Shown here in pieces: positions 52,099 through 63,095 of a stretch of 64,000 bases of DNA; within the stretch, counting starts at the first letter, position 1, and the number at the start of each line of letters is the position of its first letter. This DNA comes from Batillaria attramentaria (Eukaryota; Mollusca; Gastropoda; Batillariidae), in NCBI GenBank assembly GCA_018292915.2, contig JACVVK020000450.1:1-64000 (forward strand), in the 5' to 3' direction. The position numbers and the translations under genes were made by a program. The notes under the pieces are model-generated. The model made no database searches. It worked only from the letters and a program-made list of their open reading frames with translations, and had not been told where the DNA came from.

Positions 52099-54228
52099 CT
52101 AGAGAAACGGGGACAACAGGCATCCCTGGCGGACTCCGGTCTTCACCTCGAAGCTTTCTGACAACTGGCCGGCATGGGCAATCCTGCAGCTCATGTCTTG
52201 GTAGGTGCACTGGATCAGGGAGATGATCTTCCCGGGAACTCCATAGTGCCTTAGCAGCTTCCACAGCGCCTCTCTGTCTACACTGTCGAAGGCCTTCTCA
52301 TAGTCTATGAAGTTGATGTAGAGGGGGGAGTTCCACTCCAGTGACTGCTCCACAATGATGCGTAGGCTGGCAATCTGGTCAGCGCAGGACCTGTTCCTGC
52401 GAAAGCCTGCCTGCTGGTCTCGGAGCATGGGGTCGACTGCCTCTCTCATCCTCTCCAGTAGAATTCTGTTGAGAACCTTGCCTGGCACTGACAGGAGCAT
52501 GATCCCTCGGTAGTTGCTGCAGTCCCTGAGGTCCCCTTTCTTTGGCAGCTTGATGACGATCCCTTCTTTCCACTGGGCTGGCACCTCTTCCTTCTCCCAG
52601 ATCTTACTGAACAGGCTGTGCAGCATGTTGACGGCTGTCTCTGTGTCTGCTTTAAGGGCTTCTGCTGGTATCTCGTCTGGCCCTGCAGCTTTCCCATTTT
52701 TCAGTGTCATGATGGCTTTCCTGATCTCCGCCTTAGAGGGCTTGTCGCAGTTGATGGGTAGTTCTGTCTCAGCTGGTGGGATGTCTGGTGGTGTTTCAGG
52801 GATGGGGCGATTTAACAGCTCCCTGAAGTGTTCTGCCCATCGCTTCAGCTGTTCCTCAGTTGTTGTCAGTGGGTGCCCGTTCTTGTCCTTCACTGGTTTG
52901 TCTGTCTGCTGAAATTTGCCCGCGAGCTTCTTGGTCACCTGGTACAGGTCTTTTAGATTCCCTTGTCGGGCTGCTTCCTCTGCTTGACTGGCCAGGTTGT
53001 CGATGTAGTCCCTCTTGTCCTTCCTGGTGCTCCTCTTCACTTCTCTGTCAGCTGCTGTGTATTCCTCTTGTGCCTTTGCCTTAGCTCTTCTTGTTCGGCT
53101 CGTGTTCAGTGCAGTTTTCTTCTCTTTCCTAACTTCCAGCTTCTGGATGGTATCAGCAGAGATCCATTCCTTATGTTGTGTCTTTCTCTTGCCAAGGACC
53201 TCTTCGCATGTGTCGTGCCAGAGTTTCTTGCTGTGTTCCCACTGTGTCTCGATGTCCATTTCACTGTCTTCTATCAGGTCTTGCAGTGGCTGGAACCTGT
53301 TGGAAAGGCTGATCCGGAATGCTGCTTGTGTGTCTGTGTTCCTGAGAAGTCCAACGTTGTACCTGGTCCGTGTGCTGTTGGCGTTGGTGTGCCTCTTAAG
53401 CCGAAGTCTCAATGTTGTTGCAAGAAGGTGGTGGTCTGATGATACATCGGCACCCCTCATCACGCGCACATCCCGCCACGATCTCCTGAACTTCCGGCTG
53501 ATGCAGATGTGATCAATCTGGTTCTCCGTGACATGGTCCGGCGATCTCCATGTGGCCTTGTGGATGCGCTTGTGTGGGAAGATGCTGCCTCCTATCACTA
53601 GCTGGTTCAGGGCACAAAAGTCTGCAAAGCGCTCGCCATTTTCGTTCATCTGTCCCAGTCCGTGTGTTCCCATGGTGTCCTCATAGCCTGTGTTGTCTGA
53701 TCCAATCTTGGCGTTGAAGTCTCCCATCAGTATGGTCATGTCCTTGGCTCCTCCTCTATCTATCACTGTCTGCAGTTGTTGGTAGAAGTCATCTTTTTTC
53801 TCCTCTTCCGCATCATTGGTGGGAGCGTAGCACTGGATGATGTTCAGCTTGATGTCTTTTTTCTTGGTGATGAATTTGGCTGTGATGATGCGGGAGTTGA
53901 CAGGTTCCCAGCCGATGAGTGCCCGCTGTGCCTCCGGTGCCAGCATCAGGGCCACGCCCTCAGTGTGGGGGGCTCCATCCTCTGTGTGTCCAGAGTACAG
54001 CAATTGCTCTCCCGATGAAAATCTCAGCTGTCCTGTCTGTAGCCACCTTGTCTCACTCAGTCCCAGTACTCCTATCTTGTAGTTCTTCATCTCTCTTGCT
54101 ACTTGTATGGTCCTTCCTACTTCATACATTGTCCTGATGTTCCATGTGGCTACTCTCGTTGTTGTCCTGGGTGTTAGAAGGGGGGTCGGCCTTGCAGCTT
54201 CCTTTCGGCTTTCACTGCAATGCGTCAT
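52099..54228 (-). pseudogene. RTE-type endonuclease and reverse transcriptase, N-terminal part
   Basis: A 709-codon frame. The N-terminal apurinic-like endonuclease shows ATWNIRTM, LSETRW, GDFNAKIG and SSDHHLL at about residues 30-270. The reverse transcriptase follows from about residue 490, with GKAAGPDEIPAEALK, CSNYRGIMLLSVPGKVLNRI, FIDYEKAFDSVDR and VRQGCLLSPFL. It then hits a stop where the FADD-type catalytic segment should come. Relatives are often annotated as craniofacial development protein 2-like because of this endonuclease. Confidence 0.85.
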
Positions 54229-54755
54229 AGGTCTCCGGGATGGAGACCCTTCCTCGCCCAGGTGAATGTCTCGGTTTGTTGCTGTCGATGCTTCAGTAAC
54301 TTAGTGTTTTTTACAGGTAGGGCTGTTAACCCTACGCAAACCCGTTTAGCCTCTTGGAGAGGTGGTCCACATTCGTCTGACCTCTACCCTTCGACCTGTC
54401 CAGCTTGGGTGACCCTGCCAGGAGCATGTGCTCCTGCTGGCATAGTTCTCTGGGTCATTGAGGTACACAAGCCACTACCCCACGACAAGGGTTGGACCAT
54501 GTAGGGCAAGGTTGAAAAGGAAGAAGAAAACTCTAGTGCTCGCAGCTATCAGTCATCTTTTGAGCGCAGAAGACGACGTTTTTGGGGAGGAGCAATAATT
54601 ACTGGCTTGGAGCATGATATACCGCTAGTATGCATGTTCTGCTCGATGCAAAACGGAGACGTAAGGCACCATTACGTACTCACTTTGACCACTCCTTCCC
54701 CACAAACACGCACGACATATCCCTGAATGACTGGCGACCACGGCCCGGTGCAATT

Positions 54756-55643
54756 AGGGAGGGTTTGCAAGCCGACTTTCGTGTCCGTGTGGTGGGGGTT
54801 CCCTGTTTATTTTTAGCGCGGGGCCAGTGCGCGTGCGCGTAACCTCCCGACCTTGTTTCTAGGTCACGAACTCGAGAATTTTCGTGGTGAGAATCGCAGT
54901 TTTGACGAAAGTTTTACAAGCAACTTTGGTGAGTGTTTTTGTCTGTTTATACGGGGTATTTCCGTCGGTGAATGAACCTGGTTTATAAACATGCCTATAA
55001 TGCATATCATTCGTGCCTTCATGGGTGTTTAGGGGCTGTGTTTTGATGTTGAAGTGATCGGTTTCGAAGTCTGTCTCTGAAGCTCAAAGAAACGTCGTCT
55101 GCTTGACTTGCTTATGTGTGTCGTTGCACAGTGAACACTGAAAAGATTATAAAGACTGTTTTTGAGTGAAGAAGTAAATTTTATGCTCATTTTGGGTTGT
55201 TGCTTTAGAAATGGAGGTTATCTTGACATTTCAAAAGTCTAAATCTAACTTGAACTTCAGTGGTCTGGGACTCGCATTTCAGTTCAAAACTGAAGGTAAC
55301 CTTACCGTTGAAAAAAAAAAGAAAAGTAAGATGATTGAAGCTGATGTTTCACTCTGAAACAAAATGAAGCATGCGTACCGTACAAAATCGAAGAAATCGT
55401 ATCCGAAATTGAAGAATCGCATTCAAACACACACGCTGCGCTAGCTATGGCGGGGAAAGCAAAGCCGTTCAAGGGAGGTAATCCTCCGTGACGAAAATTC
55501 CGCGAAACGTTTGCAGCGCAAACCCTGAGTGCTGTCCGGTGGTGGTGAGTAACGCGTGACGTCAGTTGGCCTCGTTTTAGCTGCGCGCAGGGTCAAAAGG
55601 TCACTACCACACGGACACGAAAGTCGGCTTGCAAACCCTCCCT
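54756..55643. mobile_element. 888-bp MITE with exact 38-bp inverted ends
   Basis: The left arm 54756-54793 (begins AGGGAGGGTTTGCAAGCC) is repeated without mismatch in inverse at 55606-55643. ATT flanks both sides (54753-54755 and 55644-55646). It has no long open frame. Confidence 0.88.
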
Positions 55644-56589
55644 ATTAGCTCAAATTATTTTCGTATACTATTCTGCACAATTACAAGTTGGGACAGAAGG
55701 TCTCCATCCACCCGCAAATTCATTTTAAGCCATTTCTTAGTTCCACTTCAACGAAGCCTTCGGTGGGCGCCGCCATCTTTGTTTACATAGAAACTGACCA
55801 CGTGACCTTTTGCTCGCGGCAAACTAGCTTCAGACGTCGCGCGCGGGCGCTTTTTCTGCCCGCCGCGGGCAAGGTGCCTATAGACGGTTTCATAGGAAAG
55901 CGCCCCGGAACGTTTCGAAGCGCCCGCCTTAAGAAACGCGGCCCTGGTCTTACTAGTCTGAATACATGTCTGACTACTCAGTAACCAAGAGCAGATCACC
56001 AACGCAAGATGCTACCATCCAGTACATACTAACTCTGGCATAATAGTAACCAGTTATCTTTAATAATTACTAATTCCGTGTTTGCACCTCACAGAACATT
56101 TCACTACAATACTCAATTAACTGTACTGGAACCTCTAATACTATTTTCTAACTATCCTTAATCACCTAGCAGCTTAATATTAAAACTTAAAATATAACCA
56201 AAGGTAAAAGACCACTGAAATTCCAACACTAACCTGTCTTAACTACCTAACTTATTCTAACTAACTTTCACTGTAAATACCTAGTCAGGCCACTGCCACT
56301 GACCGCTGTAACACCAAACACACTATATCTCTACCTCTGCCTTCACTCATTCACGCACACATTCATACAGATTTAAATCACTCTGCCACAATCACCCCCT
56401 CAGGCTGAAATGATGTCCTCATCATTTAGACTGAGAAACGAATGACAGAAGTTTCTTCATGTTGTCAATACTGGGTGCAATAAGACCTGCTTCTATCAAA
56501 CCTTCCATCAAACTAATCTGTTGATCCCCTCTTGACCTAACATCTTGCTGGGCCATCACATACTCTCCGCTAATCTGCCAGTCTGGAGG

Positions 56590-59418
56590 TTATCTGCTTC
56601 TCCCAGATCTTCGTGGAACTGGCGGCTCGTCTACATCAACGGCGGTGTCCGGTTCCTGATCTGCTGCAGTTGTCTCTGTCTCACTGGGTACATCCGACCT
56701 CCCATTTTCTCCATCTATGGGTAGGTGGTCGTCACCACTTAAGTCGGTGCTCCCAACGCCCACAGTCGTTCCAGGATCGTCATCCAGCGGCTGTGACGTA
56801 ACATCCTGGCCCTGCTCCCCTCCTCGTGCAGTGAGTGTCGCTGCAGTATCATCCTCTCTCTGAGAGTCAGGCGCCTTATTCATAACTTGGACCTCAATGT
56901 CCTCATTTGTCTCCGTATCATCATCTGAGTCATGTGTGGGGTGATCAACTTTCTTCCGTCTGTGAGAACTGTCAAACTGACTTCTCACGCTTCTTCTTGG
57001 GGGTGGTACTGGTCGTTTTCTTTCCTGGGTAGCTTCTTCACTCTGAGTGGTTGGTGTTCCTCCGATGGGTAACAGATGGTTTCTGTGGAGCGTCCTCTTT
57101 CGTTTCTTGTCTGTTTCTTTATGGACAACATAGACAGGAATGTCTTCGTTGGGTTGGGACTCGATGATGTACACGTCCTGTTCCCATCTGTCTGACAACT
57201 TGTGCTTGCCTTCGAATGCTAGTATCCTGACAAGCACTCGATCTCCTGGTTTCAAAACTGCTCCACGAGTTCTCAGGTCATATCTGGTTTTCTGGCGATC
57301 CTGGGCGTTTTCTGCGGCACTTGCAGCCATCTTGTACGACTCCTGGAGGCGACGCTTAAGTTCTGTCACATACGTGGTGTGGTCCTTTGAGTCGTCATTG
57401 CGGTTCAACCCAAAGACAAGGTCAACTGGCAAACGTGGATGACGACCGAACACGAGGAAGTAAGGGGCGTAACCTGTTGCTTCATGCTTCGTGCAGTTGT
57501 ACGCATGTACCAGAGGCGCGACGTACTTGTGCCACTGAGTCTTCTTGTCTGCCTCCAAGGTCCCCAGCATTCCCAGCAGCGTGCGGTTAAACCTTTCTGT
57601 CATCCCGTTCCCCATCGGATGGTAGGCTGAGGTTCGAGACTTCTCGATTCCCGCGATGTTGCAGAGCTCTTTGATGACCTTGCTCTCAAAATTCGCTCCT
57701 TGGTCCGAGTGTAGTCGCTTGGGGAAACCATAGTGGACAAGGAAATGATTGAAGAGAGCTTCAGCTGTTGTTCTGGCTGTCTGGTTCCTCGTTGGTATTG
57801 CTTGGGCGTACCTGGTGAAGTGGTCTGTGATCACCAGGATGCTCTGGTATCCTCCTGATGATGTCTCCAGGGAAAGGTAGTCCATGCATACGAGCTCGAG
57901 TGGCTGGCTGGAGGTGATGTTTACCATGGGAGCCTTGTCACCAACAGCTTTTCTGCGTATGCACCTGGGACAGTCCTGACACCAGCTCTCTATATCCCGG
58001 GACATTCCTGGCCACCAGAAGCGTTCACGCACCAGTCCTGCTGTTCTGTCTCTTCCAGGATGCCCTATGTCATTGTGAAGACCTCTGAGTGCTCGCTTGA
58101 TGAAGCTTTCTGGGAGCACAACTTGCAGCTTGTTGCCTTCATCTGTCTTGGTCTGTCTGTGCAACACTCCACGTTTCAGGATCAAGTTCTCGAAATTCTT
58201 CATCATGGTGGTGTGTGCTGACGTGCCTTCAATGCGTTGTCGCGGTGGTTTCCTCTTGGCTCTGATGTACTTCAGCCATGGTCCTATGATGGGGTCTTCA
58301 GCCTGAGCTCTCCGCCAATCACGGTCGGTAAACTCTGTGAGCTCCTGGCCTTCAACTTCGCCCAGCACGTCGACCGCGGCTGCTGACAGACAATGGGTCT
58401 CTGCTACACACACGTCGTCAGGCTGGCAGATGGTTTGCACTGACTCGGTGGAAATTTCGCTCCTTGCTGCGTCACGTCCAATTGGCATTCTTGACAGGGT
58501 GTCCGCGTCGGTGTTGTTGATCCCTGGTTTGTAGCGAATACTGAACTTGAAGGCAGCAAGTGCGGCGAGCCAGCGGTGGCCTGTGGCATCGAGCTTGGCT
58601 GTAGAGAGCACGTAGGTCAACGGGTTGTTGTCCGTGAAGACCACGAATTCTGCTCCATACAGGTAATCCTTAAACTTATCACAGACCGCCCATTTCAGTG
58701 CCAAGAACTCCAGCTTGTGTGCAGGGTAATTCCTTTCCGCCTTGCTCAGAGACCTGCTGGCATACGCAATCACCCGCTGGTGTCCTTGCTGCTCCTGGTA
58801 CAGGATGGCTCCTAGCCCTTGCTGTGAAGCATCTGTATGCAGCTGGAAAGGCCGGTCGTAATCAGCGTAGCCGAGAATGGGTGGAGAAGAAAGTATTTCT
58901 TTCAGGCGTTGGAAAGCAGACTCCTCTTCCGGACCCCAGTTCCATGGTTTCGTGCTGGTCTGACTTGTCTTGCCGCGTTGCTTCTTGGCTGGCGTCGGCA
59001 TCAGTGCTGTCAACGGCGCAGCGATCTTTGAAAAATCCTTCACCATGCGACGGTAGTAGCCGGCAAAACCAAGAAAGCGCCGAACTTCCTCAGGAGTGGT
59101 AGGTGTGGGCCATGTTCTGACAGCTTCTGTCTTTGCAGGGTCAGGACCAATTCCGTCGGCTGAAACAGTATGTCCTACGTACACCACCTTATCCCTTGCA
59201 AAGTGGCACTTCTTGGGATTCAGCTTGAGCCCAGCTTCCTGCAGTCTGGTGAACACCTTCCTGAGTCTTTCTTGATGTTCTTCAAAAGTCCTGGAGAATA
59301 TGATGAGATCATCCAAAAAGATTAGGCATATTCTCATATTCATGTCTTGAAATATGTCTTCCATTAGACGCTGGTATGTTGCAGGAGCGTTGCAAAGTCC
59401 GAAAGGCAGCCGGTTGTA
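56590..59418 (-). CDS. pol: Ty3/gypsy pol, 3' part: RT end, RNase H, integrase
   Basis: The track-visible frame starts at 59364, but the reading frame is open from just after the stop at 59419. In order: RT catalytic motif FLDDLIIFSR, YVGHTVS and LGFAGYYRRMVKDFS; RNase H FQLHTDASQQGLGAILY and FTDNNPLTYVL; the integrase zinc-binding HHCC region with GHPGRDRT and CQDCPRC; the integrase core with MDYLSLE, SDQGANFES and SAYHPMGNGMTERFNR; then a basic/acidic C-terminal extension. All catalytic motifs I can check are present. Confidence 0.9.
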   Translation of the reverse strand, partial: YNRLPFGLCNAPATYQRLMEDIFQDMNMRICLIFLDDLIIFSRTFEEHQERLRKVFTRLQEAGLKLNPKKCHFARDKVVYVGHTVSADGIGPDPAKTEAVRTWPTPTTPEEVRRFLGFAGYYRRMVKDFSKIAAPLTALMPTPAKKQRGKTSQTSTKPWNWGPEEESAFQRLKEILSSPPILGYADYDRPFQLHTDASQQGLGAILYQEQQGHQRVIAYASRSLSKAERNYPAHKLEFLALKWAVCDKFKDYLYGAEFVVFTDNNPLTYVLSTAKLDATGHRWLAALAAFKFSIRYKPGINNTDADTLSRMPIGRDAARSEISTESVQTICQPDDVCVAETHCLSAAAVDVLGEVEGQELTEFTDRDWRRAQAEDPIIGPWLKYIRAKRKPPRQRIEGTSAHTTMMKNFENLILKRGVLHRQTKTDEGNKLQVVLPESFIKRALRGLHNDIGHPGRDRTAGLVRERFWWPGMSRDIESWCQDCPRCIRRKAVGDKAPMVNITSSQPLELVCMDYLSLETSSGGYQSILVITDHFTRYAQAIPTRNQTARTTAEALFNHFLVHYGFPKRLHSDQGANFESKVIKELCNIAGIEKSRTSAYHPMGNGMTERFNRTLLGMLGTLEADKKTQWHKYVAPLVHAYNCTKHEATGYAPYFLVFGRHPRLPVDLVFGLNRNDDSKDHTTYVTELKRRLQESYKMAASAAENAQDRQKTRYDLRTRGAVLKPGDRVLVRILAFEGKHKLSDRWEQDVYIIESQPNEDIPVYVVHKETDKKRKRTLHRNHLLPIGGTPTTQSEEATQERKRPVPPPRRSVRSQFDSSHRRKKVDHPTHDSDDDTETNEDIEVQVMNKAPDSQREDDTAATLTARGGEQGQDVTSQPLDDDPGTTVGVGSTDLSGDDHLPIDGENGRSDVPSETETTAADQEPDTAVDVDEPPVPRRSGRSR

Positions 59419-61050
59419 TTAAAAAAATCCCAGTGGACCCACGGTGAATGCAGTTCTCTCTTTATGCGCCTCCTCAATCTCCATCTGGTAGTAGCCACTC
59501 TTCATGTCTAGCACGGTGAAATATTGGGACCCGGCCAAACAATCCAAGATGTCTTCCACCCTCGGGAGTGCATACGCATCCTTGACAGTGCGCTGGTTCA
59601 GTTGTCTGAAGTCGGTACACAACCGTATACGACCATCCTTCCGTCTGGCTAGCACTATGTTGGACGCCCAAGGACTGTGTGAACGGCGAATCACTCCACT
59701 TGCCAGAAGCTGTTGAAGGTGTGATCTGACTTCATCAATCATGGAAGGCGGGATTCGGCGATGGGCTTGTTTGAAAGGTCGTTCATCTTCCAGGTCGATC
59801 CTGTGCCGAACCCTTGACGTCAGACCCACATCTTCCTCTGACTTGGCAAACACATCGCTAAACTCTACGATCAGTTGCTTCATCTCCTCTGTCTGCTCTG
59901 GTGACAAAATGTCGGACTGTAAGTCTACCGTAGACAGAAGAGGGTGTTCCTGTATCTCGGTATGTGGCTCTTCTAGTGATGTGATGTCTACAGGCTGAAC
60001 CTCACACAGTATGCTCCTTGGGTTCACAGTCACTGTGTGCGTGGACAAGTTGGACAGGATCACGTCTACAGCGCCTGTTGCTGATCCTCTGTAGTGGATG
60101 AGGCTCGGGCTGAGATCTAAGTCTGGGTTGGTGGCAGGGCGTGGTTGCAGCAAGGCACAAGTCTGGTGGTAAGGCATAGGGTTGTGGAGATACCCCTTTA
60201 CCGTGACTTGCTCATTTGGCTTCAAAGTTACTCGGCCAGTCTCCGCTGACTTGACGACTGCAACTCTGTAGCACTGTCGGGCCAGCTTCTTCTCCCTCTG
60301 GCAGATACACTGGAGAGCCAAATGCCATGCGGTGTGGTTGGAGATCTTCTGCAGAAATCTACACCCCTGCTGATTTCTCCCAGTTTCAGCCAGTCGTGAC
60401 AGAAAATTCGTGCCAAGCAGGATCGGAACTGTAGCGTTGAACTGTGTTGCGGGCACAACTAACAACACGCAGGGCTGCACGGTGTTACTGAGTCCTGTTT
60501 CGATGTCCACCTTCACGAAGCCCTTGTATGGAAGTGGTTGGCCATCAGCACACTCAATGTGTAGCAGTCTGTCCACTTGATGTAGCTCAAGGTGCTTCAA
60601 GTGCTGCTCGTAGAAATTCTCACTTACAGTTGACACTGAAGATCCGGTGTCTAACAACGCGGTAGTAGTCACACCTTCTACGTCGACAGTTGCCTCGTTC
60701 GAATTTCCTACCAACTCGTCCAAGTCAGTTGTCTTTTCAGCATGGCAGTGAATTCTTGAGTTGTCTTGATACCTGTCACCACGTGCCCGTCTGTAGAAGT
60801 CCGGCCGTCTAAGATGGTCAAGACGCATTCGGCATCCGATCTGAATATGGCCTCTTTCTCCACAGCGATAACAGATAGGACCACCTAAATCCTGCTTGTA
60901 GCCCTTATCATTCTCATCACTAACACAAAACGCATCGTCAGCCTCATAACTCTCTTGGGCTAACTTCATCTGTTTCAACTCATCTAACTCAGTTCTAAGC
61001 TTCTCTACTGCCTTCTTGAGAACAGTTAGGTCCGTAACATGATCCGACAT
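59419..61050 (-). CDS. Ty3/gypsy nucleocapsid-type finger, protease and RT start
   Basis: A 543-codon frame starting with a coiled-coil-like segment (LKKAVEKLRTELDELKQMKL), then a CCHC zinc knuckle CYRCGERGHIQIGC (about residues 60-73), aspartic protease TTALLDTGSSVSTVS (about 128-142) and RT fingers/palm with RKDGRIRLCTDFRQLNQRT and FTVLDMKSGYYQMEI. It ends at an in-frame TAA at 59419-59421. The frame downstream of that stop is the same one, so the break is a single nonsense codon and not a frameshift. No capsid-like gag frame was seen upstream. Confidence 0.88.
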   Translation of the reverse strand: MSDHVTDLTVLKKAVEKLRTELDELKQMKLAQESYEADDAFCVSDENDKGYKQDLGGPICYRCGERGHIQIGCRMRLDHLRRPDFYRRARGDRYQDNSRIHCHAEKTTDLDELVGNSNEATVDVEGVTTTALLDTGSSVSTVSENFYEQHLKHLELHQVDRLLHIECADGQPLPYKGFVKVDIETGLSNTVQPCVLLVVPATQFNATVPILLGTNFLSRLAETGRNQQGCRFLQKISNHTAWHLALQCICQREKKLARQCYRVAVVKSAETGRVTLKPNEQVTVKGYLHNPMPYHQTCALLQPRPATNPDLDLSPSLIHYRGSATGAVDVILSNLSTHTVTVNPRSILCEVQPVDITSLEEPHTEIQEHPLLSTVDLQSDILSPEQTEEMKQLIVEFSDVFAKSEEDVGLTSRVRHRIDLEDERPFKQAHRRIPPSMIDEVRSHLQQLLASGVIRRSHSPWASNIVLARRKDGRIRLCTDFRQLNQRTVKDAYALPRVEDILDCLAGSQYFTVLDMKSGYYQMEIEEAHKERTAFTVGPLGFF

Positions 61051-61873
61051 GATTAACCACTAACTGCACCCAAACTAACATCTACTAATGTGCACTAGGG
61101 TACAAAAGCATCTCAACTTTACCCTCTGACTCACCATGATCACTAATCCGTTCGTCTAACTCAAGACTAATGGCTAAGTGTTCACTAACAACCAGTAGCA
61201 AGTGAAATCATAAGTACCACTACCCCAGATATCTCACTGTGCTATACCACAACTGAATTACCGAAGTCTATCTACAACAACTGAAGACTATTATGACTAA
61301 CTCAGTTATGTACTAAACACTAACTCCCTACTTGACTAGCTCACCTTCAAGTGTCTCACACTATCACACTCTCTATCAAAGTATGGAGAACGTAATAATG
61401 TTCTGTGAGTGCCAAATACTTACCTCAAAATCAAAACCAATCAGACTAATGAAACAAAATATGTCTAGGATGGCATCAACCGGCACTAGCGTAACTCAAC
61501 ACATCACTATCACACTTAAATTACCAAGGCATGATTTCAAAATTCAGTCACCAACAACAAACATCACAAAATCACACCATGCATAAATCAGGTCATCTCC
61601 AGAGATAGTTAATCATTCAACCATAAAAATCAACTCTAGCTCAGGAACTAAAGTACCAACTCTGTGTGTGTGTGTGCGTGTGCGTGTGCGTGTGTGTGTA
61701 ATCAACCAACCAGCAGAATGGAGTAAACCTTGCTAAAGTCTGATATGCAAACCCCCTTTTTTCACAAACTCAGACTAAAATCAATGACTGATAACTGCTG
61801 AAAGCGATCTCAAATATCACTCACTTGTTTACCAGCAAACTCTAAATCAAAATATTTCAACTCAAGTTACATA

Positions 61874-63093
61874 CAGTGGACCCCGGATATAAGCAACTCG
61901 GATATAAGAAAACTCGGTTATTGCCAACGAATTTTTTTCCCCCGGCCAAACTCTTCTTTATTATGTATTACAAAAACTCGGATACAAGAAACTCGCTTAT
62001 AAGAAAACTCGGTTTTAGGAAAGCAAATTTCTTGTCCCGCTTGATACAAAAACTCGGATATAAGAAACCGAAAGTACATTTCCAAGAAAATTTCACTCAT
62101 TGTAAGAAACCGAAAGTACATTTCCAAGAAAATTTCACTCATTCTAAGAAAACAGGTCAGGTCTGACGTCACTTAGGACAGGCACATGATGGCGCATGAT
62201 TTTCTTTTCTTGAATTGGTTCTTTACCATTGTGTTCCGTGCAAAATTGAATGTTGGCAAGAAGAAAAAATACGAGATGCATTTTTGTTGTTCTATTGTTA
62301 TATGTTGTTTTTATTATTATTTTGGTTTTTTTTGCCTGATTGGGAGCTCAGTCTCTCTCTCTCTCTCTCTCTGTATGTCTGTCTCTGTCTACAGGGCTCG
62401 CGTTAAGGAGAATAAAACTATCAGTATTAGACTAACTGTTGATCAATTCCTTTCTTTAACAATATACGTGGTCCATCTTTCCTCCATCCCCCTTCCCCCT
62501 CCCAACAGAAAAAAAAGCTAATTTGCAGCTTTTTTCAGCCAAATTAGACACGGAAAGCATCGCATATCATACTCTAATGGGACGAGTGTTTTATAGATCA
62601 AAAGTTGATACATAATGCACTTTTAATATATCCTATAAATACAAGGGAATTCTCTCTCTCTCTCCCCTTAGTTCTTTTTTTGTTTGTTTGTTTGGTTGGT
62701 TGGTTGGTTTGGTTGTTGTTTTTTTTTCTTTTTCTTTTTTTCTTTTTCTTACCACATGAGCGCCAGCGCTACAGTTGGGAAGCAAAAACAGTATTTTCAT
62801 GTTCAAACGAAAAAATCTGACATTGAAGGACACAAGCGCACTGAAGTATATTAACTCTACACATATATATTCTGTGCAGGTCTTTAAGAGAAACCAGATA
62901 TTTCTTAATTTAATGCAAAACATACACGAACTGAGAAAAAAGAAATGTTTTAAACCTTTTTTTCACTGAACTCGGTTATAAGAAATATTTTTCAAAATAC
63001 TTTCTTATATCCGACTTTCAGATATAAGAAAACTCGGATATAAGAAACCAAAAAATTCACCCCCCTCGAGTTTCTTATAACCGGCGTATACTG
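61874..63093. mobile_element. non-autonomous Tc1/mariner or pogo-like element
   Basis: The ends CAGTGGACCCCGGATATAAG and CTTATAACCGGCGTATACTG mirror each other with a few mismatches and are flanked by TA (61872-61873 and 63094-63095). Extra internal copies of ACTCGGATATAAGAAA occur at both ends. It lies in the leader of the gypsy element and has no transposase frame. Confidence 0.75.
62049..62155. repeat. 49-bp tandem duplication within the TA-flanked element
   Basis: AAGAAACCGAAAGTACATTT followed by CCAAGAAAATTTCACTCATT is present twice in a row with one difference. Confidence 0.8.
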
Positions 63094-63095
63094 TA

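Larger units (their letters stand above)
51383..54505 (-). mobile_element. RTE-type non-LTR retrotransposon
   Basis: 3.1-kb minus-strand element with a short tandem (AAGT)n 3' tail. It is flanked by a perfect 13-bp duplication GCAAGGTTGAAAA (51370-51382 and 54506-54518). It codes for an endonuclease and reverse transcriptase, with an internal deletion at the catalytic palm. Confidence 0.85.
51246..55943. mobile_element. TIR element inside the LTR, itself carrying two insertions
   Basis: GGCCGCGTTTCTTA at 51246 mirrors TAAGAAACGCGGCC ending at 55943. CTG flanks both sides (51243-51245 and 55944-55946). Without the RTE and MITE insertions about 670 bp remain. It is similar in style to the TTA-flanked MITE at 32136. 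Confidence 0.7.

Noticed and set aside
51303..54228. Plus-strand frames of 70-170 codons across the RTE element, and similar frames opposite the gypsy pol
   Set aside because: They are antisense shadows of the strongly supported minus-strand reverse-transcriptase frames.
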